Part shown: in pieces, positions 1-11,663 of the stretch
Position numbering within the stretch: the stretch's first letter is position 1
How the letters are laid out: each line of letters opens with the position of its first letter
NCBI GenBank assembly: GCA_014529385.2
Contig: CM043962.1
Span: 43,341,598-43,405,597, forward strand
Reading direction: 5' to 3'
Source: Adiantum capillus-veneris
Lineage: Eukaryota > Streptophyta > Polypodiopsida > Polypodiales > Pteridaceae
Length of the DNA: 64,000 nucleotides
The notes under the pieces: generated by a model
The model's database searches: none
The model's input: only the letters and a program-made list of their open reading frames with translations
Told to the model about the DNA's origin: nothing
Program-made: the position numbers and the translations under genes

Positions 1-852
1 CCGCATGGCCCTGTGATGTATTCTCTGGGCCCGGTATCATGGTGCTTTGGGGAGAGCCAGTAATCTCTGCATGCTGTAGTGTGAGCCCTCTCTGCGTTGC
101 ATGAAGCTATCCTTCGTGATAGTCATGAAGTCCATAATACTTAATGAAGAGGCTATCTAGGCGTAGTCCATGTCTCTTGGATGTATAGCTGCCAAAGATC
201 TTGTCTGAAAATATGGTTCCTCTCACTATGTGAGAGACATATAAATGATGAGTCTAGGTCGCAATTGAAAGGTGCGAGCCACCCTATATCAAGATCAAGT
301 GTGCTGAGCCACTGTCATTTATGCATACCATGATCTACTCTCACCTGCCTCTACTAGTTGCCTAAATGCCTCGAGCTCAATATGAAAGTTTGTCCTGCGG
401 TAACTACCTCAAACTCTGGATGAAACATACCAAGGTAGGATTTGTATGTACGTATGGATCCATACCTTTACTGTACCCAACCTGACATACGGATCATATG
501 CATGTGCAAGATCAAGTGTACCCAACTTCTGGCATTTGTGCAGGCTTGGACTGCCTAAAAACAAGCATTTTATGCAGATAGTATGGCATATTACGACAGC
601 TGTGCTCAATTTCGTGAGCCAAGAATCAATTTTCAAACAATTTTTTTTTACCTCCAACTGCAAACACTCTTATCCGGGGTTTTTAGGCACCTCTATTGTT
701 TGTTATAAACATAACAGATAGTATTCTACGGACTACGCACAGAAAGTTTGCAGAGCGTGCATTATGGCAAACCCCTGTTCTCTCTCTCCAGAATGTCTTC
801 GAGCCGAAGCATGAGCGTTTTTGGTTGCTGGTTTTTTGTTGTAGGCCCATCA
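1..852. other. No recognisable gene
   Basis: I see only short, stop-limited reading frames on both strands and no motif I recognise. The stretch lies just upstream of the hAT transposase relic and may include the transposon's 5' terminal region, but I could not pick out terminal inverted repeats. Confidence 0.4.
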
Positions 853-2902
853 TGCCTCGCAAACCCAACCGCCTCTAGGGCGCACACGCCAATGTCATTG
901 CAGTAGTTAACATATCAAGGCAAGCAGGTTCGGAAACACGCACTTTGCAGTGTAAGTACTGTGGCATGCAGAAGATGAGTACCCTTACCCACATACACCT
1001 TACTGGCATTGGCCTACTGGCCGCTGTGGAGGATGCAAGGAAATTCCAAGAGAACTCAAGGATGCTTTGATACTTCAGCACTTCCCAGCAGGACATGCCC
1101 ACTGGGGAACGATGCAAGGAAGTTAAGAGAACTCAAGGATGCTTAGATACTTGAGTGCTTCGTAGCAGCAGGTGCCCTCCTCTCACTCCAATAGAGCACA
1201 TGTGGCAGCATAGGATGCATTACATGCTGGAGATCTTGGAGATTCACCTACGAATACAGGCATTGGGGCAAGGGGCTCCTAGGCGACTATGCCACCTCCT
1301 CCTAGCATTAGTAGGAAAAGGGCTCGTCAATCTGAGGATATAGATGAGGATGTTAGTCAGTCTAGAGATCAAGGGGCAGGCATGCCTAGGAAGGCAACTT
1401 TGCCTGCATGTGTCAATGTACAATCCTGGCAAAAGATTACAGAGACAAAGATTCCCCGCACTCTCATTGAGTGCAACATCTCATTTAACGTTTTGAGGAC
1501 AGAGTAATGAAAGCGAATGGTCAAAGTCATTGCATAGGTTGACAACATAGATCCTTGGATTGGTCTGGACTACCAGAAATTACGGACCTCCATGTTAGAT
1601 GAGCAGGGGACTATTATTGACAAAGCATTGATCCCAGTAAAAACTGGGTGACAACAGTCCATGAGGTACTATTAGTAGGAAAAGGGCTCATCTTCCTGAG
1701 GATATAGATGAGGATATTAGTCAGCCTGGAGATCAAGGGGCATGCGTGCCTAGGCAAACAACTTTGCCTACACATGTAAATGTACAATTCTGGGTGAAGG
1801 AGCAGCAGAAGCTTGCAAAGACGTTGACCACACTCTCATTAAGTACGACATCTCATTTAATGTTTTGAGGACAAAGCAATGGAAGCAAATGATCAGAATC
1901 ATTGCACACATTGGCACCATAGATTTCTGGAGTAATCTGGCCTACCAAAACTTGTAGATCTCCATGTTACACGAGCATAGGTGTATTATTGACAAAGCAT
2001 TGATCCCAGTAAATCTAGGTGGAAACAGTTCGGGAATACTAGTATTCTCTAATGGGTGGACCATGTTCGCAGACGCTACATCATCAACATCCTCGTGTCT
2101 TCCTGCTTGGATACATACTTTTTATAAGCCATGGATGCACGCAAGGCATGCAAGCGTATTTCTGCAGAGGTCATCTTTGGTCATATTCGGCAAGTCATCC
2201 TTGATGTCGGAGTGAATAATGTAGTGCAAGTAGTTCCACATAGCTCAAATCATTGTTCTCCAAACCCATTTAGTAGTTATAAGTTTATGATCGCATGGTT
2301 TCGCACGTTATCACAGACAATGCATTGAGCTGCAAGGCCATGGAGCAGATGGTAGAGGCGGAATTCCCTCGCGTCGTTTGGACTCCCATATGCTGCACAT
2401 CGCCTCGATTTTCTCATGGAGGATATATGCAAAATGCCTTGGGTGTAGCCTGTTGTTTCTGAAGCAACCAAGATGACCACTTTCTTTCACAAGAAGCATC
2501 AGGGGTCATAGTGCACTAGATATGGTGCGGCCCTCGGAGACTAGATTTGCATACATGTATCTAGTATTACAAAGGTTCTACAAGTTGAGGGATCCACTTT
2601 TGCAGACAATTGTGGACCAAAGGTTGATGCATCGTGCACTAACAGAGGCGACTAGGTACATACAGAGTGGAGTGCATGACGAGCTTTTGGCTAGCGGTGC
2701 ATTCTTTGACAATGACGCTCTAGCCTACCTGTGTTCTCTTGCGTATGACAAACATGGAGGGCTCTACTCTAGGGCTTGTGTACCATCTAATCATGTAGAT
2801 GAGGCAGCAGCATGGACCTCATTGACACAGGAGTTGCAAGTCACCCTCCGAAGTACTCTCTTATCGTTCGGCCTTGGAAGTCCTTTTTGTCTTGACTTGT
2901 GA
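853..2902 (+). pseudogene. hAT-superfamily (DUF659 type) transposase relic
   Basis: Decayed transposase of a cut-and-paste DNA transposon. Near 853-1010 a start (MPRKPN) is followed after a stop by CKYCG and THIHLTG, which resembles a BED zinc finger. Between about 1825 and 2215 the reading YDISFNVLRTKQW, SNGWT and VGVNNVVQVV follows the DUF659 order. At about 2307-2440 VITDNALSCK and TPYAAHRLDFLMEDICK are the DNA-transposase 'TDNA ... AAH.L.L..EDI' signature. The open segment 2522-2902 (126 codons) begins VRPSETRFA, the usual 'RP..TRFAT' stretch after the core. The C-terminal dimerisation domain is not visible. Several stops and frame changes are present, and part of the domain is tandemly duplicated (1307-2042). 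I am confident of the family, not of exact ends. Confidence 0.8.
1307..2042 (+). repeat. Tandem duplication (about 364 bp) inside the hAT relic
   Basis: The sequence from ATTAGTAGGAAAAG at 1307 to about 1670 recurs from 1671 to about 2042. Both copies run through the same landmarks: GAGGATATAGATGAGGAT, ACTCTCATT, ACATCTCATTTAA, GACAAAGCATTGATCCCAG. They differ by many substitutions and small indels, so the duplication is old. It repeats the region encoding the start of the DUF659 domain. Confidence 0.85.
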
Positions 2903-4113
2903 GTACATCGGACTCTGAAGAAGACGGATCCGTGAAGACCATGTCTCCATCTGTCAAGACATTGCCATTCACATCAAACTCATTTGGGTCATCCTGCTAT
3001 GAAGTGAGATTGAGACGCAATGTCTCATTTGCACAGGCCCGTTCTCTCTAGCTCTGCAACCTCCTGGCGAAGAGGGATACTATAACCACGTGCTCATGAC
3101 CTAGTCACCTACGATCCACGCTCTCGAGCTCTCTATAAAGCTCTCTTACAATTTCTTCCTGCTCATCACTGATTCGGCACTCTATCTCCTCTATAGTAGG
3201 GTCAAGAACCATCTTCACTTGAGTCGGACCTAACTACTCAAGAGTGGAAAACTATGTAATTATAAACTTTAAATTGCATGCTCCAAAAAAGGATATGTTC
3301 TACCTGCTTGGGTGTCCCCAAAGCATGAAAACTACACACAAGCTTCATGTTCGCTCAACAATAAACCAACTTCTCGAGCTGTGCAATACTCTAGAGGTTT
3401 CTTATCTTGGTGTGTATGAGCGAGTAGGTGCTCCAATTGTGCTCACAAGCACCGGCTAAGCAATCCTATCGTCATCAACACCAAACATAACTCCTGGCTT
3501 CATGCCATCATGTATAGAGGAGTTAGTCACTGGCTTGGCTTTGCAGTTTCAGGGGCAGTGGTTATACTTTTGAAGGTATTCCCACCTAAGCATGCGAGTA
3601 CATGTGCTGAGTTTCAAGATCCACTTGATGATCAGTAAGTGATTTAGTCTTCATCGAGCATCCTTCATGTGAAATTCACTTCCTTTTGATGGCATCATGT
3701 TGAACCAAACAAACATGATGTAGACAAAACCAATTCCATTTTTTGCATTAGGGGGACGCCCATGTCTCATTTAGAGAGACCATGTCTCATTTAGAGAGAA
3801 CAATCCACCCACTTTTCATAAATGTTGCTTAAATACAGAGACCCCATGAGATCAATTACCCATTAAATGTACAAAACATGTCTAGAAATTCGTGCACACA
3901 TAACAATCGGCACTCCCTATTGAAACTGAATAACTTGAGAACCCCTCCTGAATAATTTTCTGTTGAAACCTTTTCGATTTGGAATGTTATCAAGCCTTTT
4001 CTATCCAATGTTATTCAGAACATATCAATTAAAAGCCATCCCATAAGTTGAAGGTGCACACAAGGAATAATGGCACCCACTCTGCAAAAATCAAGTTATA
4101 TGAACAAATGGCT
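2903..4113. other. No recognisable gene between hAT relic and transporter exon
   Basis: The longest frame (3244-3459, + strand, 71 codons) matches nothing I know. On the - strand, where later exons of the transporter would lie, I found no AVT/SLC38-like segment. A possible acceptor (TTTTTGCAG, - strand, near 4083) leads into a short frame unlike the family. Confidence 0.4.
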
Positions 4114-4170
4114 TTAATTTAAAACCACTATAATGATGGCAACATGCAATAATCTGCAATGAATTGCATG

Positions 4171-4178
4171 CATACCTA
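4171..4178 (-). other. 5' splice donor of the transporter exon
   Basis: On the - strand the frame ...ATT ATA G is followed by GTATGC. Plant family members also continue after IIIG. Reading past this point gives residues unlike the family and then a stop, which supports an intron start here. Confidence 0.6.
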
Positions 4179-4605
4179 TAATAATCAGGTAGACAACAAG
4201 GATGCCGAAATTGTTGATGATAATACAAGTTTGCAACACAATGCGTCCAATGCGACCAAAAGAATCAGCCATGAGGCCACCATAAGAAATGACCTTGCCA
4301 GCACTTGAAAATTTCAGCATGATTTCGACTGCCGTATCAGCGAGCAAGCCGACGAAGGCGATCAGAAGAACACCTGGAATCAAGCCGAGAGTCTTGACAG
4401 CTGCTGGGAGACCCATTATACCAGCGCCTACTACTGATGTCGTCAGGCTGAATACTGCACTCATAAACGACGCCCCGCTGTATCCATCATGAAACTCTTT
4501 TGCATCCTCTGCATCAACATTCTTGACTGGTAACAATGGTGCCACGGCCTCTGAGTCAGTGTAGGTTATCTTCGCTTTGGTGGGAGATGGTGGGTGTGTT
4601 GCCAT
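4176..4605 (-). CDS. First coding exon of an AVT6-like vacuolar amino acid transporter
   Basis: Encodes the N-terminal 143 residues or so of an AAAP/SLC38-type amino acid transporter, a multi-pass membrane carrier. Plant AVT6 members export amino acids from the vacuole. A soluble N-tail with APLLP (about residues 23-27) leads to GASFMSAVFSLTTSVVGAGI. GAGIMGLP marks the broken first helix of the fold, followed by a second hydrophobic helix, FSSAGKVISYGGLM, and a third helix ending VYLIIIG. The MATHPPSPTK start is chosen because family similarity begins soon after it; the open frame upstream reads through a microsatellite. The exon stops inside the glycine codon at G|GTATGC, a phase-1 donor. 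The family normally needs about 430-460 residues, so two thirds of the protein is missing here. The exon itself has no stop or frameshift. Confidence 0.82.
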
Positions 4606-4681
4606 TTGAGAGGATTGGGCGGATTTGCAGAAGGAAAGCGGGAAGAAGAGCACTATGAAGAGTATACAAGGGAAAACGCAA

Positions 4682-4686
<5 letters not shown>

Positions 4687-4744
<58 letters not shown>
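4687..4744. repeat. (CT)n-(CA)n microsatellite in the transporter 5' leader
   Basis: About 13 CT units run directly into about 15 CA units. On the transporter strand this is a GT then GA tract about 80-140 bases upstream of the start codon, probably within the 5' UTR. Confidence 0.95.
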
Positions 4745-4745
<1 letters not shown>

Positions 4746-4896
4746 GAGACACGGTAACGAAGAACGCACAAAGAAAGGTGAATGTGTATGTGAGTTGTTG
4801 CTGAAGAGTTCCGTGTGCGCGTGCGTCCAGGATACACACAGTGACACACTCGGTACAACTTACAAGGAGAGCTGTGTACGCAACGCGACGAGCTAC

Positions 4897-4910
4897 GCTT
4901 ATAATAAAGT
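4897..4910 (-). promoter_or_regulatory. Candidate TATA element for the transporter gene
   Basis: On the - strand the sequence reads CTTTATTATAAG about 290 bases upstream of the chosen ATG, in otherwise GC-richer DNA. This would give a leader of about 260 bases containing the GT/GA tract. Assignment is by sequence and position only. Confidence 0.25.
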
Positions 4911-5810
4911 GTGCTTAATAGGAAAAGCACTTTTCTTCCCGGCCAATTCAGCAAGGGACTGTCGGGACATTTGGCATTGCCTCAACTTCCCTTTGGAGAC
5001 TCAAGGGGTCAATGGCTCATGGCCATGGAATCAATGGTCCCAAATGCAAAGGTGCCTTGTCACTTCATCTCGACCGTCGATAACTAATCTCAAAATAATA
5101 TATAATCTCGCGATGCCCTACCCTCTCACAATCACAATCAAACCCCACCCCGTGCAAGACCAACGCCTTAACCAACATTCCCACGCCTACAATTTCTGGG
5201 TGCTACATAGATTATGAATCTCAAAAAATTAATCTTGGGAGAAAATCTAATCTCAAAATGCCGTGATTAAATTTTAATCTCAATGGTCACAATCAAGTGA
5301 CGAGTGGCCTTTGCATACATGCATGACCCTATGCCAATTAAAGATGAGGCATAGCCCGAAGTCACACAGATGGGTGCAACATTCAAATCGTTGAGTAGAC
5401 TTAATGTAATCCCCACTTTCCTCTAAAGTAGATCTATGGACAATCTCTTGTGAGTACAACTTTGGCAGTTGTGCATTATACATGATGGTGGGCAAAACTG
5501 ACAAGTGGGCATTACAAGTGTACTAACAACAAGATTACCAGCCATTTTTATGTCCTTGCAGAAGAGGATTTTTCTTACCTTTGAGTGTTGTATTGCACAT
5601 ATTGGACTCGGGTGAAAAAGCGATTGCTATGCTCTACACCTTGCACAACAAGTCCTCCAAGTTGCTTCTTGAGCTGCTCTTTTCGCCAAGTGTGGGTGTC
5701 AATTTCTTTGTTCCTTAGGACCATCAAAAACCTTCTTAGAGCACAAACTTTCAAAACTATAAACGTAACGAAAGGGGGAATCTTTAAAAACAAGTAGTGC
5801 AACAAAAAAA

Positions 5811-5960
5811 ACAAGGTGAGGACTCACGATGGCCTGTTGAAGGTAAGGAGGGAGGAAAGATTTATAGAAAGTAGGTTTTAATCAGTGTTGCAGTTGTATT
5901 ATTTTAATATAAAATCGTATTGTCCATATACACACACAATTACAAACTAGCGGTTCCAGA
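5811..5960 (+). repeat. Dispersed repeat, copy 1 of 2
   Basis: Shares AGATTTATAGAAAGTA, then TTTTAATATAAAAT, a T-rich gap and TCCATATACA..ATTACAAAC with positions about 9880-10025, in the same order and orientation. Substitutions and indels are frequent. Confidence 0.6.
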
Positions 5961-6108
5961 GAGGCTTACTGGTCAATTTGACCCCCACCATTGTCTTCAA
6001 CGACGGATTATGCTATAAACACCTTACCGAATGTCTTGTTATTTAAGGACTTTTTTTTCATTGCCTTCAATAAAAAAGGTAGGTTTAATAAACAGAAGTA
6101 CATAAATA

Positions 6109-6145
<37 letters not shown>

Positions 6146-6148
6146 ATA
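6109..6148. repeat. (TG)n-(TGTA)n microsatellite
   Basis: About ten TG units pass into about five TGTA units. Confidence 0.95.
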
Positions 6149-6235
6149 TGTATATAATATCTACGTATGTATGAAAGATGAATTTAAAAATTCTATTTAA
6201 TATTATAAAATTTAAATAAATTTAAGATAAATTTC

Positions 6236-6310
6236 AATCATGATTGAAAATATAAAAAATATTCCTAACTCAACTCTCGTCTAAGGCTTCTTTTAGAAAG
6301 ACAAAAATCA
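6236..6310 (+). repeat. Short repeat paired with 6575-6690
   Basis: TCAATCATGATTGAAAATATAAA followed by CTAACTCAACTCTC and GGCTTCTTTTAGAAAG corresponds to TCAATCATCACTCAAAAAATTGAAA, CTAACCTAACTCTC and AGCTTCTTTTAGAAAG about 350 bases downstream. Confidence 0.6.
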
Positions 6311-6396
6311 AAGAGACGGTCTCAAATATTGAGTAGAATTAATTTATAAAATACAAGAATAACCAAGCCATGTGTAGCTGTGAAAAGAAATGTGAA

Positions 6397-6416
6397 ATAT
6401 ATATATATATATATAT
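6397..6416. repeat. (AT)n microsatellite
   Basis: Uninterrupted run of about ten AT units. Confidence 0.95.
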
Positions 6417-8345
6417 GTTTGTATGTATTTATAGTATTTATTAGAATTATGCAAGGTGAAAGCTTCACTTTAACATTTTAAAAGAATACAATGCAAGAAA
6501 AGTACAGACATGTTAGGATGTGAAAAGAAAGGTGAAGGAAAAGTATCCATTTACTATTTTAAAACTAATTAACATTTAAGGTAAAGCTCAATCATCACTC
6601 AAAAAATTGAAAGTATGCCTAGCCTAAGGTCCCGAGGCTAACCTAACTCTCCTCTAAAGCTTCTTTTAGAAAGCCAAAAGGAAGGATTGTAGAAGCTTAC
6701 ACTTTTGGAAACCCAATAGGAAAATTGAAAGAACTTAGAAAGCACTGTAGTGCAGCTTCCTAAGCATTGGAAGCCATTGAGAGGAACTCCGCTCCCCTCG
6801 TCATTGTCCTCGAGGAAATTGGTGTCAAGATGTGCCATGACAATTTGACACAAGATCTCTTTTGACTACAGAAGTTTGTCCTAGAAAGGGCATTTAGTTA
6901 TCACATGGAGGGGGATAATCGTAAAAGGGATTGAGAATTGATCGATGTGACTTTCGGAGCCTCACTACACGACGATGCTAGGTTCTTTTGCATTTGTAGT
7001 GGAGGGGGTAACTCAAAACAGTTACCCCCGTGCATGTGGAGGTGCCCTTAGTCTTTTAACAAGAAATGACTAAAACATCAATGGTTTGGGGTTCAAGAAC
7101 CAACATCGGGTGATGATGGCTGCCCTTTATCTAGGCGATAGAGGATTCTGCATGCCCTCACCACATGAAGTTGATTGGCAAAATGATACAATGTATCATC
7201 CTAGTTAAGAGGGTGCCAATTCAATGCCTAATTATCGTTGTCAATTCTATGCCCAATCAACATTGTTTGTGCCTTTCCATCTCCACCGATCATAAAGATA
7301 GCATGGTTCACACCCTCATTGACTTTTGCTTCAAACTAAGGTTGTCAATTATAGATGGGTGGACTTGATTAGTCAGGTAACTATCCATATGTGTCACATT
7401 ATCGTCTAGTAAGCTGACCGTTTGAGCACGCCTGCACATGCCATAATCTCTTCTCTCCCTGTGCAGTGTTGATGATGCTATGGCAACTTCGTCGTGAAGT
7501 TTTTTTCCCATTAATTTCACACCTTGGCCTTACCCTATTTTGGCCAAGTTATTTGGACATTACGGTTGGCCAAGACGCCATTCCCTCGCAACCCTTCGAC
7601 ACCTTCAAACCTTAACCTTTTGATGCATGTAAGGATGATTGGTCCAAGTAAGACGCACAGTTTGGGTGAGTGGCCTATGTGAAAGAAGCTAGGAATCAAC
7701 AAGCTCCCTCTGACTTTCTATAAAGAGTAAACTTTACTTCTTGGGACGTCATTATGCTACTTCCTCAACGTTTGGGGTGACTTGGTGCATGCCATTACAC
7801 AAAATAGATGCATCACACTAAATAAAAATGCATAAGCAAAATACCACGCACCAACCTAGATGGATTTAGCGGGGAAAGTATTCGGCTCGACATTGTGCGC
7901 ACAAAAGGATACCTAAACTTCTTGCACATGAACAACCCTTTGTTTTTGGCTGCCGGATGAATGGAAGGACGTTTTTGTGGGCCTTGGATTTCGTTGTTGG
8001 CCCTTTGGTTTTTGATGCATTTTCCGTCCTTTGAACTTTTTATTTCTTTGAGAAATTAAGAGCAGCATGTGTCGAGTTTTCACATTTTTGGAAAGATCAT
8101 AGATTGATAACAACATATTGCCTCTTCTTAGGAAGTGGTCACACAAGCATAGTTATCTGGTATCGTTAACAATCCCCCCCTCATGTACAACCAAGAAACT
8201 ATACGCTTTGTCTCAGTCGACATGGTCACTAACGGCAATGTTTTGTTGCGGCAAGTGCTTGCAAGGGAGTCACTTTGGGTGGTTGGTAAATGCTTGTGGA
8301 GAGCGAGTGTGAGGAGAGCTCGCTAGTAGTGGGACCAAAAGTGTG

Positions 8346-8346
<1 letters not shown>

Positions 8347-8390
<44 letters not shown>
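8347..8390. repeat. (GA)n microsatellite
   Basis: Uninterrupted run of about 22 GA units. Confidence 0.95.
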
Positions 8391-8393
<3 letters not shown>

Positions 8394-8676
8394 AGTGAAC
8401 ACTCTAAGTGTGCATGCACCAAGCACCCACCGATTTGAGAGAACAAGGGCGTGGCGATAGATTTTGATAGCATTGTATCAACTCATGTCCCCATCATCTA
8501 CATCGTCACTTATGTGCAAGAAGCGATTGATGCCACCAAGGTTCATAGCTTGAGTCATTGTCTCACAAAGATCTCTTTCATGGTAGTTCATCAGGCTCTT
8601 CCTATGACCTTATCCATAAGTAGTGTGCTAATGTGGGCTTGCTAGACAAACTCCCACAAGACAATAATCCCCATAT

Positions 8677-8850
8677 TTTGAAAGATTCTTTCATAGTAAA
8701 CCTTGCTTTTGAAATATGCCACCCCACCACCAATGAGGGCGTTTTCTAATAGAATCGACATTAAGTCATTAGTTTGAAAGATTCTTTCATAATGAATCGA
8801 ATTTGTCAAATATGCCACCGCCCATCACCAATGAAGGCGTTTTCTATTAT
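8677..8850 (+). repeat. Tandem duplication, period about 96 bp
   Basis: TTTGAAAGATTCTTTCATA at 8677 and again at 8773. Both are followed by AATATGCCACC, a short C-rich stretch, CACCAATGA and GGCGTTTTCTA. The copies differ at several positions. Confidence 0.75.
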
Positions 8851-9124
8851 ATGTGGGCACGGAGAGAGAATCAATTTGCACATTCTCAATAACAACATAA
8901 GTCCAAGATTCAACATTGCCATGCTGAATATGTAGTATACTCTCTATTCAATTAACAATCTTCTTTCCACCTTCCTACTCTATATTTTTTGGCACACCTT
9001 TGCAACATGTGTTTCAAGACAAGTCAATTACCATCGCCCAACGAACAAGGACTCATGGAGAGCTTTCTACAGTTGAGGTGTTCAAGAATTTGCGTACTAA
9101 TAAAGGGGAAGCTTCACACAAGCC

Positions 9125-9330
9125 TTGTACATGGAATAACAAGGTGAAAGTTCACTATGGCCTACATATAATGCTATTGAGAGGATTTCAATAATAAGAG
9201 GGCTCTTTGTGAGAGGAAAAAATGAGAAAGTGATTAGCATTTATTTATTTTTTTGTCGCAATAGAATATGACTTATTTGGATCACTATATATATTTCAAA
9301 AGCATAAAATATAATGACTGAACTAATATT
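9125..9330 (+). repeat. Dispersed repeat paired with about 9655-9870
   Basis: TTCACTATGGCCTACATA, a run into TTTGTGAGAG..AAAA, and later GGATCACTATATATATTTC.AAAGCATAAA recur in order in the second segment as TTCACTATGGCCTACATA, TTTGAGAGAG and ATTACAATATATTCCAAAAG. A related phrase (GGTGAGGACTCACGATGGCCT) precedes the 5811 repeat. Confidence 0.55.
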
Positions 9331-9334
9331 CAAT

Positions 9335-9520
9335 GGCCCTCTTTAAAGAGAGAGGTACACAAATGTCAACACCTCTCACAAAGACCTAAAAGAAATAATT
9401 TAAAAAAAAGTTTTTTGCCATGTGGAATTAATCTACAAACTTTATCCAATGGTCCACAATTTCACCAAAAATCCAACGCTTTATTGAGGACTCCTTATGT
9501 AGTCCAAAAACATTTTTAGA
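9335..9520 (+). repeat. Dispersed repeat paired with about 10850-11060
   Basis: Both segments contain, in order, CT.CTTTAAAGAGAG, AAATGTCAACACC, CTCTCACAA, AATAATTTAAAAAAA, GCCATGTGG, TTTATCCAA, and CTTATGTAGTCCAAAAA. This is one ancestral sequence of about 190-210 bp present twice, 1.5 kb apart. Confidence 0.7.
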
Positions 9521-10849
9521 AAGAAAACTCAAAGTTATGAGGATTTAGAGCCTAGTCCTGAGTGTCTTTGGTATTAGTAGTATTATTGGCATGATATAAA
9601 AAACACTAAAAAGTTATCATCCATCATTCTTTGTTTAATGATATTTAGAAAAGGATCCTAATAGTGAAAATTCACTATGGCCTACATAAGGCTATTCAAG
9701 AAGAACTTAAAAAGAAGAGGCTTCTTTGAGAGAGAGAAAAATAGAAAGTGGCACTAGTATTTCAAGTACATGTGCTATCACAATAAAGTATTATGTTTTT
9801 TGGATTTAAATGTAACAATGAGTCAGTTAGATTACAATATATTCCAAAAGTATAAATTACAAGGTAAAGAGGCACTAAGACTTGCTAAGTTAAAGGAGGA
9901 ATGAGATTTATAGAAAGTAAGTTCAAATGAGTGCTTACAATTACATAATTTTTTTATTTTGTTTTAATATAAAATTATATTATCCATTATACATATATAT
10001 AATCACAAACGGTATATATATTTAAAAAGGATCCACTTAAATAATGAGTTGAAAGATGCACATTGCACATTATCATTTGAAAAAAAAAATTGTACATTAT
10101 ATTATTCATTATACACATACACGAGCTAAATTATCAACAAGAGTTGGTGGCAAAAACCTCGTACTCTTTTTTCAACCTCTATCTTCATTCACAAGGGATG
10201 GAGGTAGCTCTATAAAATTTATTATGTATGATTTTGACGTCCAATGAGTTGTAGTGTAGTTATAGTGTTGTTGAGTACATAGTTATTGGATTCAATTAAA
10301 TCACATTGGTCCATGTTTTGTACTGAAAAGTAGACAATAGAAGTGCTCTTTCGAGGGAGAGAATGCTTACTAATTTTTTGTAAATCCAGAGAAGTATAAC
10401 CTCCTTTTGTGCCAATGGACAACCTCCGTGGTAAAGGCACATTTCTTTTGAATGTTTTTCATCGGCTCTCGTAACCTAACCGTAATCTCAAATAGTTTAT
10501 ATTAAAAAAAACTCCATTTAATTAATAAGGTTGTCATTAAAAAAGATAGATTTGATAAGCATAGAGAATAATAACTCAATTTGATAATTTAATAAAATGA
10601 ATCTTGGTGAAGTCTTTAAATAAAAGGACTCTTCAGAAGTGAGAGTATTAAAAAAAAATTGTTTGCTTTAGTCTTTTTCAACATGTCAAAAAAAATAAAA
10701 GTAGGTCTGAGAAATAGCATTTGAAAAGAAATGCCTTCTTTCTTTTCAATCTTAATTCTTTCTTTTCAATCTTAAAAGGGACATATGTCAAGCAAACAAA
10801 TTTGAACACCTTCACACTTATGGATACTAAGACCTTTAACATACCAATA

Positions 10850-11060
10850 ATGTTTGACACAATACTATGTCCCTCCTTAAAGAGAGGGCACAAAAATGTC
10901 AACACCCTCTCACAAGTACCTAAAAGTAATAATTTAAAAAAAGTTTATTATCATTAGCTTGCCATGTGGCACTAATCCGCAAGCTTTATCCAACTATCCA
11001 AACATGCAACCGAAAATTCAACCCTTTACTAAGAACTACTTATGTAGTCCAAAAATTAGT
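10850..11060 (+). repeat. Dispersed repeat, second copy of 9335-9520
   Basis: See the 9335-9520 entry. This copy has extra bases around TTATCATTAGCTT but keeps the same landmarks and ends with the same TTATGTAGTCCAAAAA phrase. Confidence 0.7.
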
Positions 11061-11163
11061 GATTGTACAAATACACACTCTTTCCTTGGTATTAAGAGTA
11101 TTCTAGAACTAATCCAGTAAGGAATCAGCTTTGAAGGTTTCTCTTTTTCAAGGAATCAGCAAC

Positions 11164-11212
11164 TCTAGCTTTTTGCTTATTTTTAGAGGAGTTGTCTTTC
11201 AATCACTTGGTA
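11164..11212 (+). repeat. Short segment shared with 18481-18530
   Basis: CTCTAGCTTTTTGCTTATTT then a purine-rich gap, GTC and TTTCAATCACTT recurs at about 18481-18530. This ties the left flank of the short-LTR element to the composite repeat at 17-18 kb. Confidence 0.55.
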
Positions 11213-11498
11213 TTTGATACACCTCTTTTCTCTATTGCGGTCCATTACATTTAATTAGAGGGAATCTCCTAAGATCCACTATTTCCTGGCACCCCCCCTC
11301 CCGTCCCTGCTCGATCGCTTTTTGTGTGTGCGTGCATGCACGTGCGCGTGCTGTTCCTAGTGTGCCTACTCCCCCCCCCCCCTCTCTCTCTCTGCGCCAT
11401 TCTTCGCAATTGTAGGAAACCTCACATATGGTTTTGCTTTGATGAAAACAATGAAAAGACACAGTGCGAAGAATTAACACACCCCCCCCCCCCCCCCT

Positions 11499-11650
11499 TG
11501 TCAGGACAACGGCAAGGCCAGACTACACAAGGGCAAGGCCGGGCTAGGCAGTGTGGAAAGGGAGTCCAACTAGGGCAAAGGGCCAGGGGCCATGTATATA
11601 GTGGGTGGTTGGGAGATGGACTCCTATGTTCTAGTTCCCCTTGTCTAACA
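11499..11650 (+). repeat. 5' LTR (152 bp)
   Basis: Begins TGTCAGG and ends TAACA. A TATA-like GTATATAGTGG lies about 45 bases before the end. It matches the 3' repeat over its length, except for an extra 20 or so bases near the start that look like a local duplication of the CAAGGGCAAGGCC motif. Confidence 0.85.
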
Positions 11651-11651
11651 T

Positions 11652-11663
11652 TGGTATCAGAGC
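11652..11663 (+). other. Primer binding site (initiator tRNA-Met type)
   Basis: TGGTATCAGAGC, one base after the LTR, is the usual complement to the 3' end of plant initiator methionine tRNA used to prime reverse transcription. Confidence 0.85.

Larger units (their letters stand above)
4955..11498. other. AT-rich non-coding block
   Basis: Over 6 kb with no credible gene; all open frames are short and unrelated to families I know. It holds the microsatellites and diverged repeat pairs listed separately. The repeats have no recognisable ends or coding parts, so they may be old MITE-like or LTR-derived debris. Confidence 0.5.

Noticed and set aside
4594-5217. 207-codon frame on the + strand overlapping the transporter
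   Set aside because: It is antisense to the transporter exon start and mainly translates the CT/CA tract (runs of S-L and T-H).
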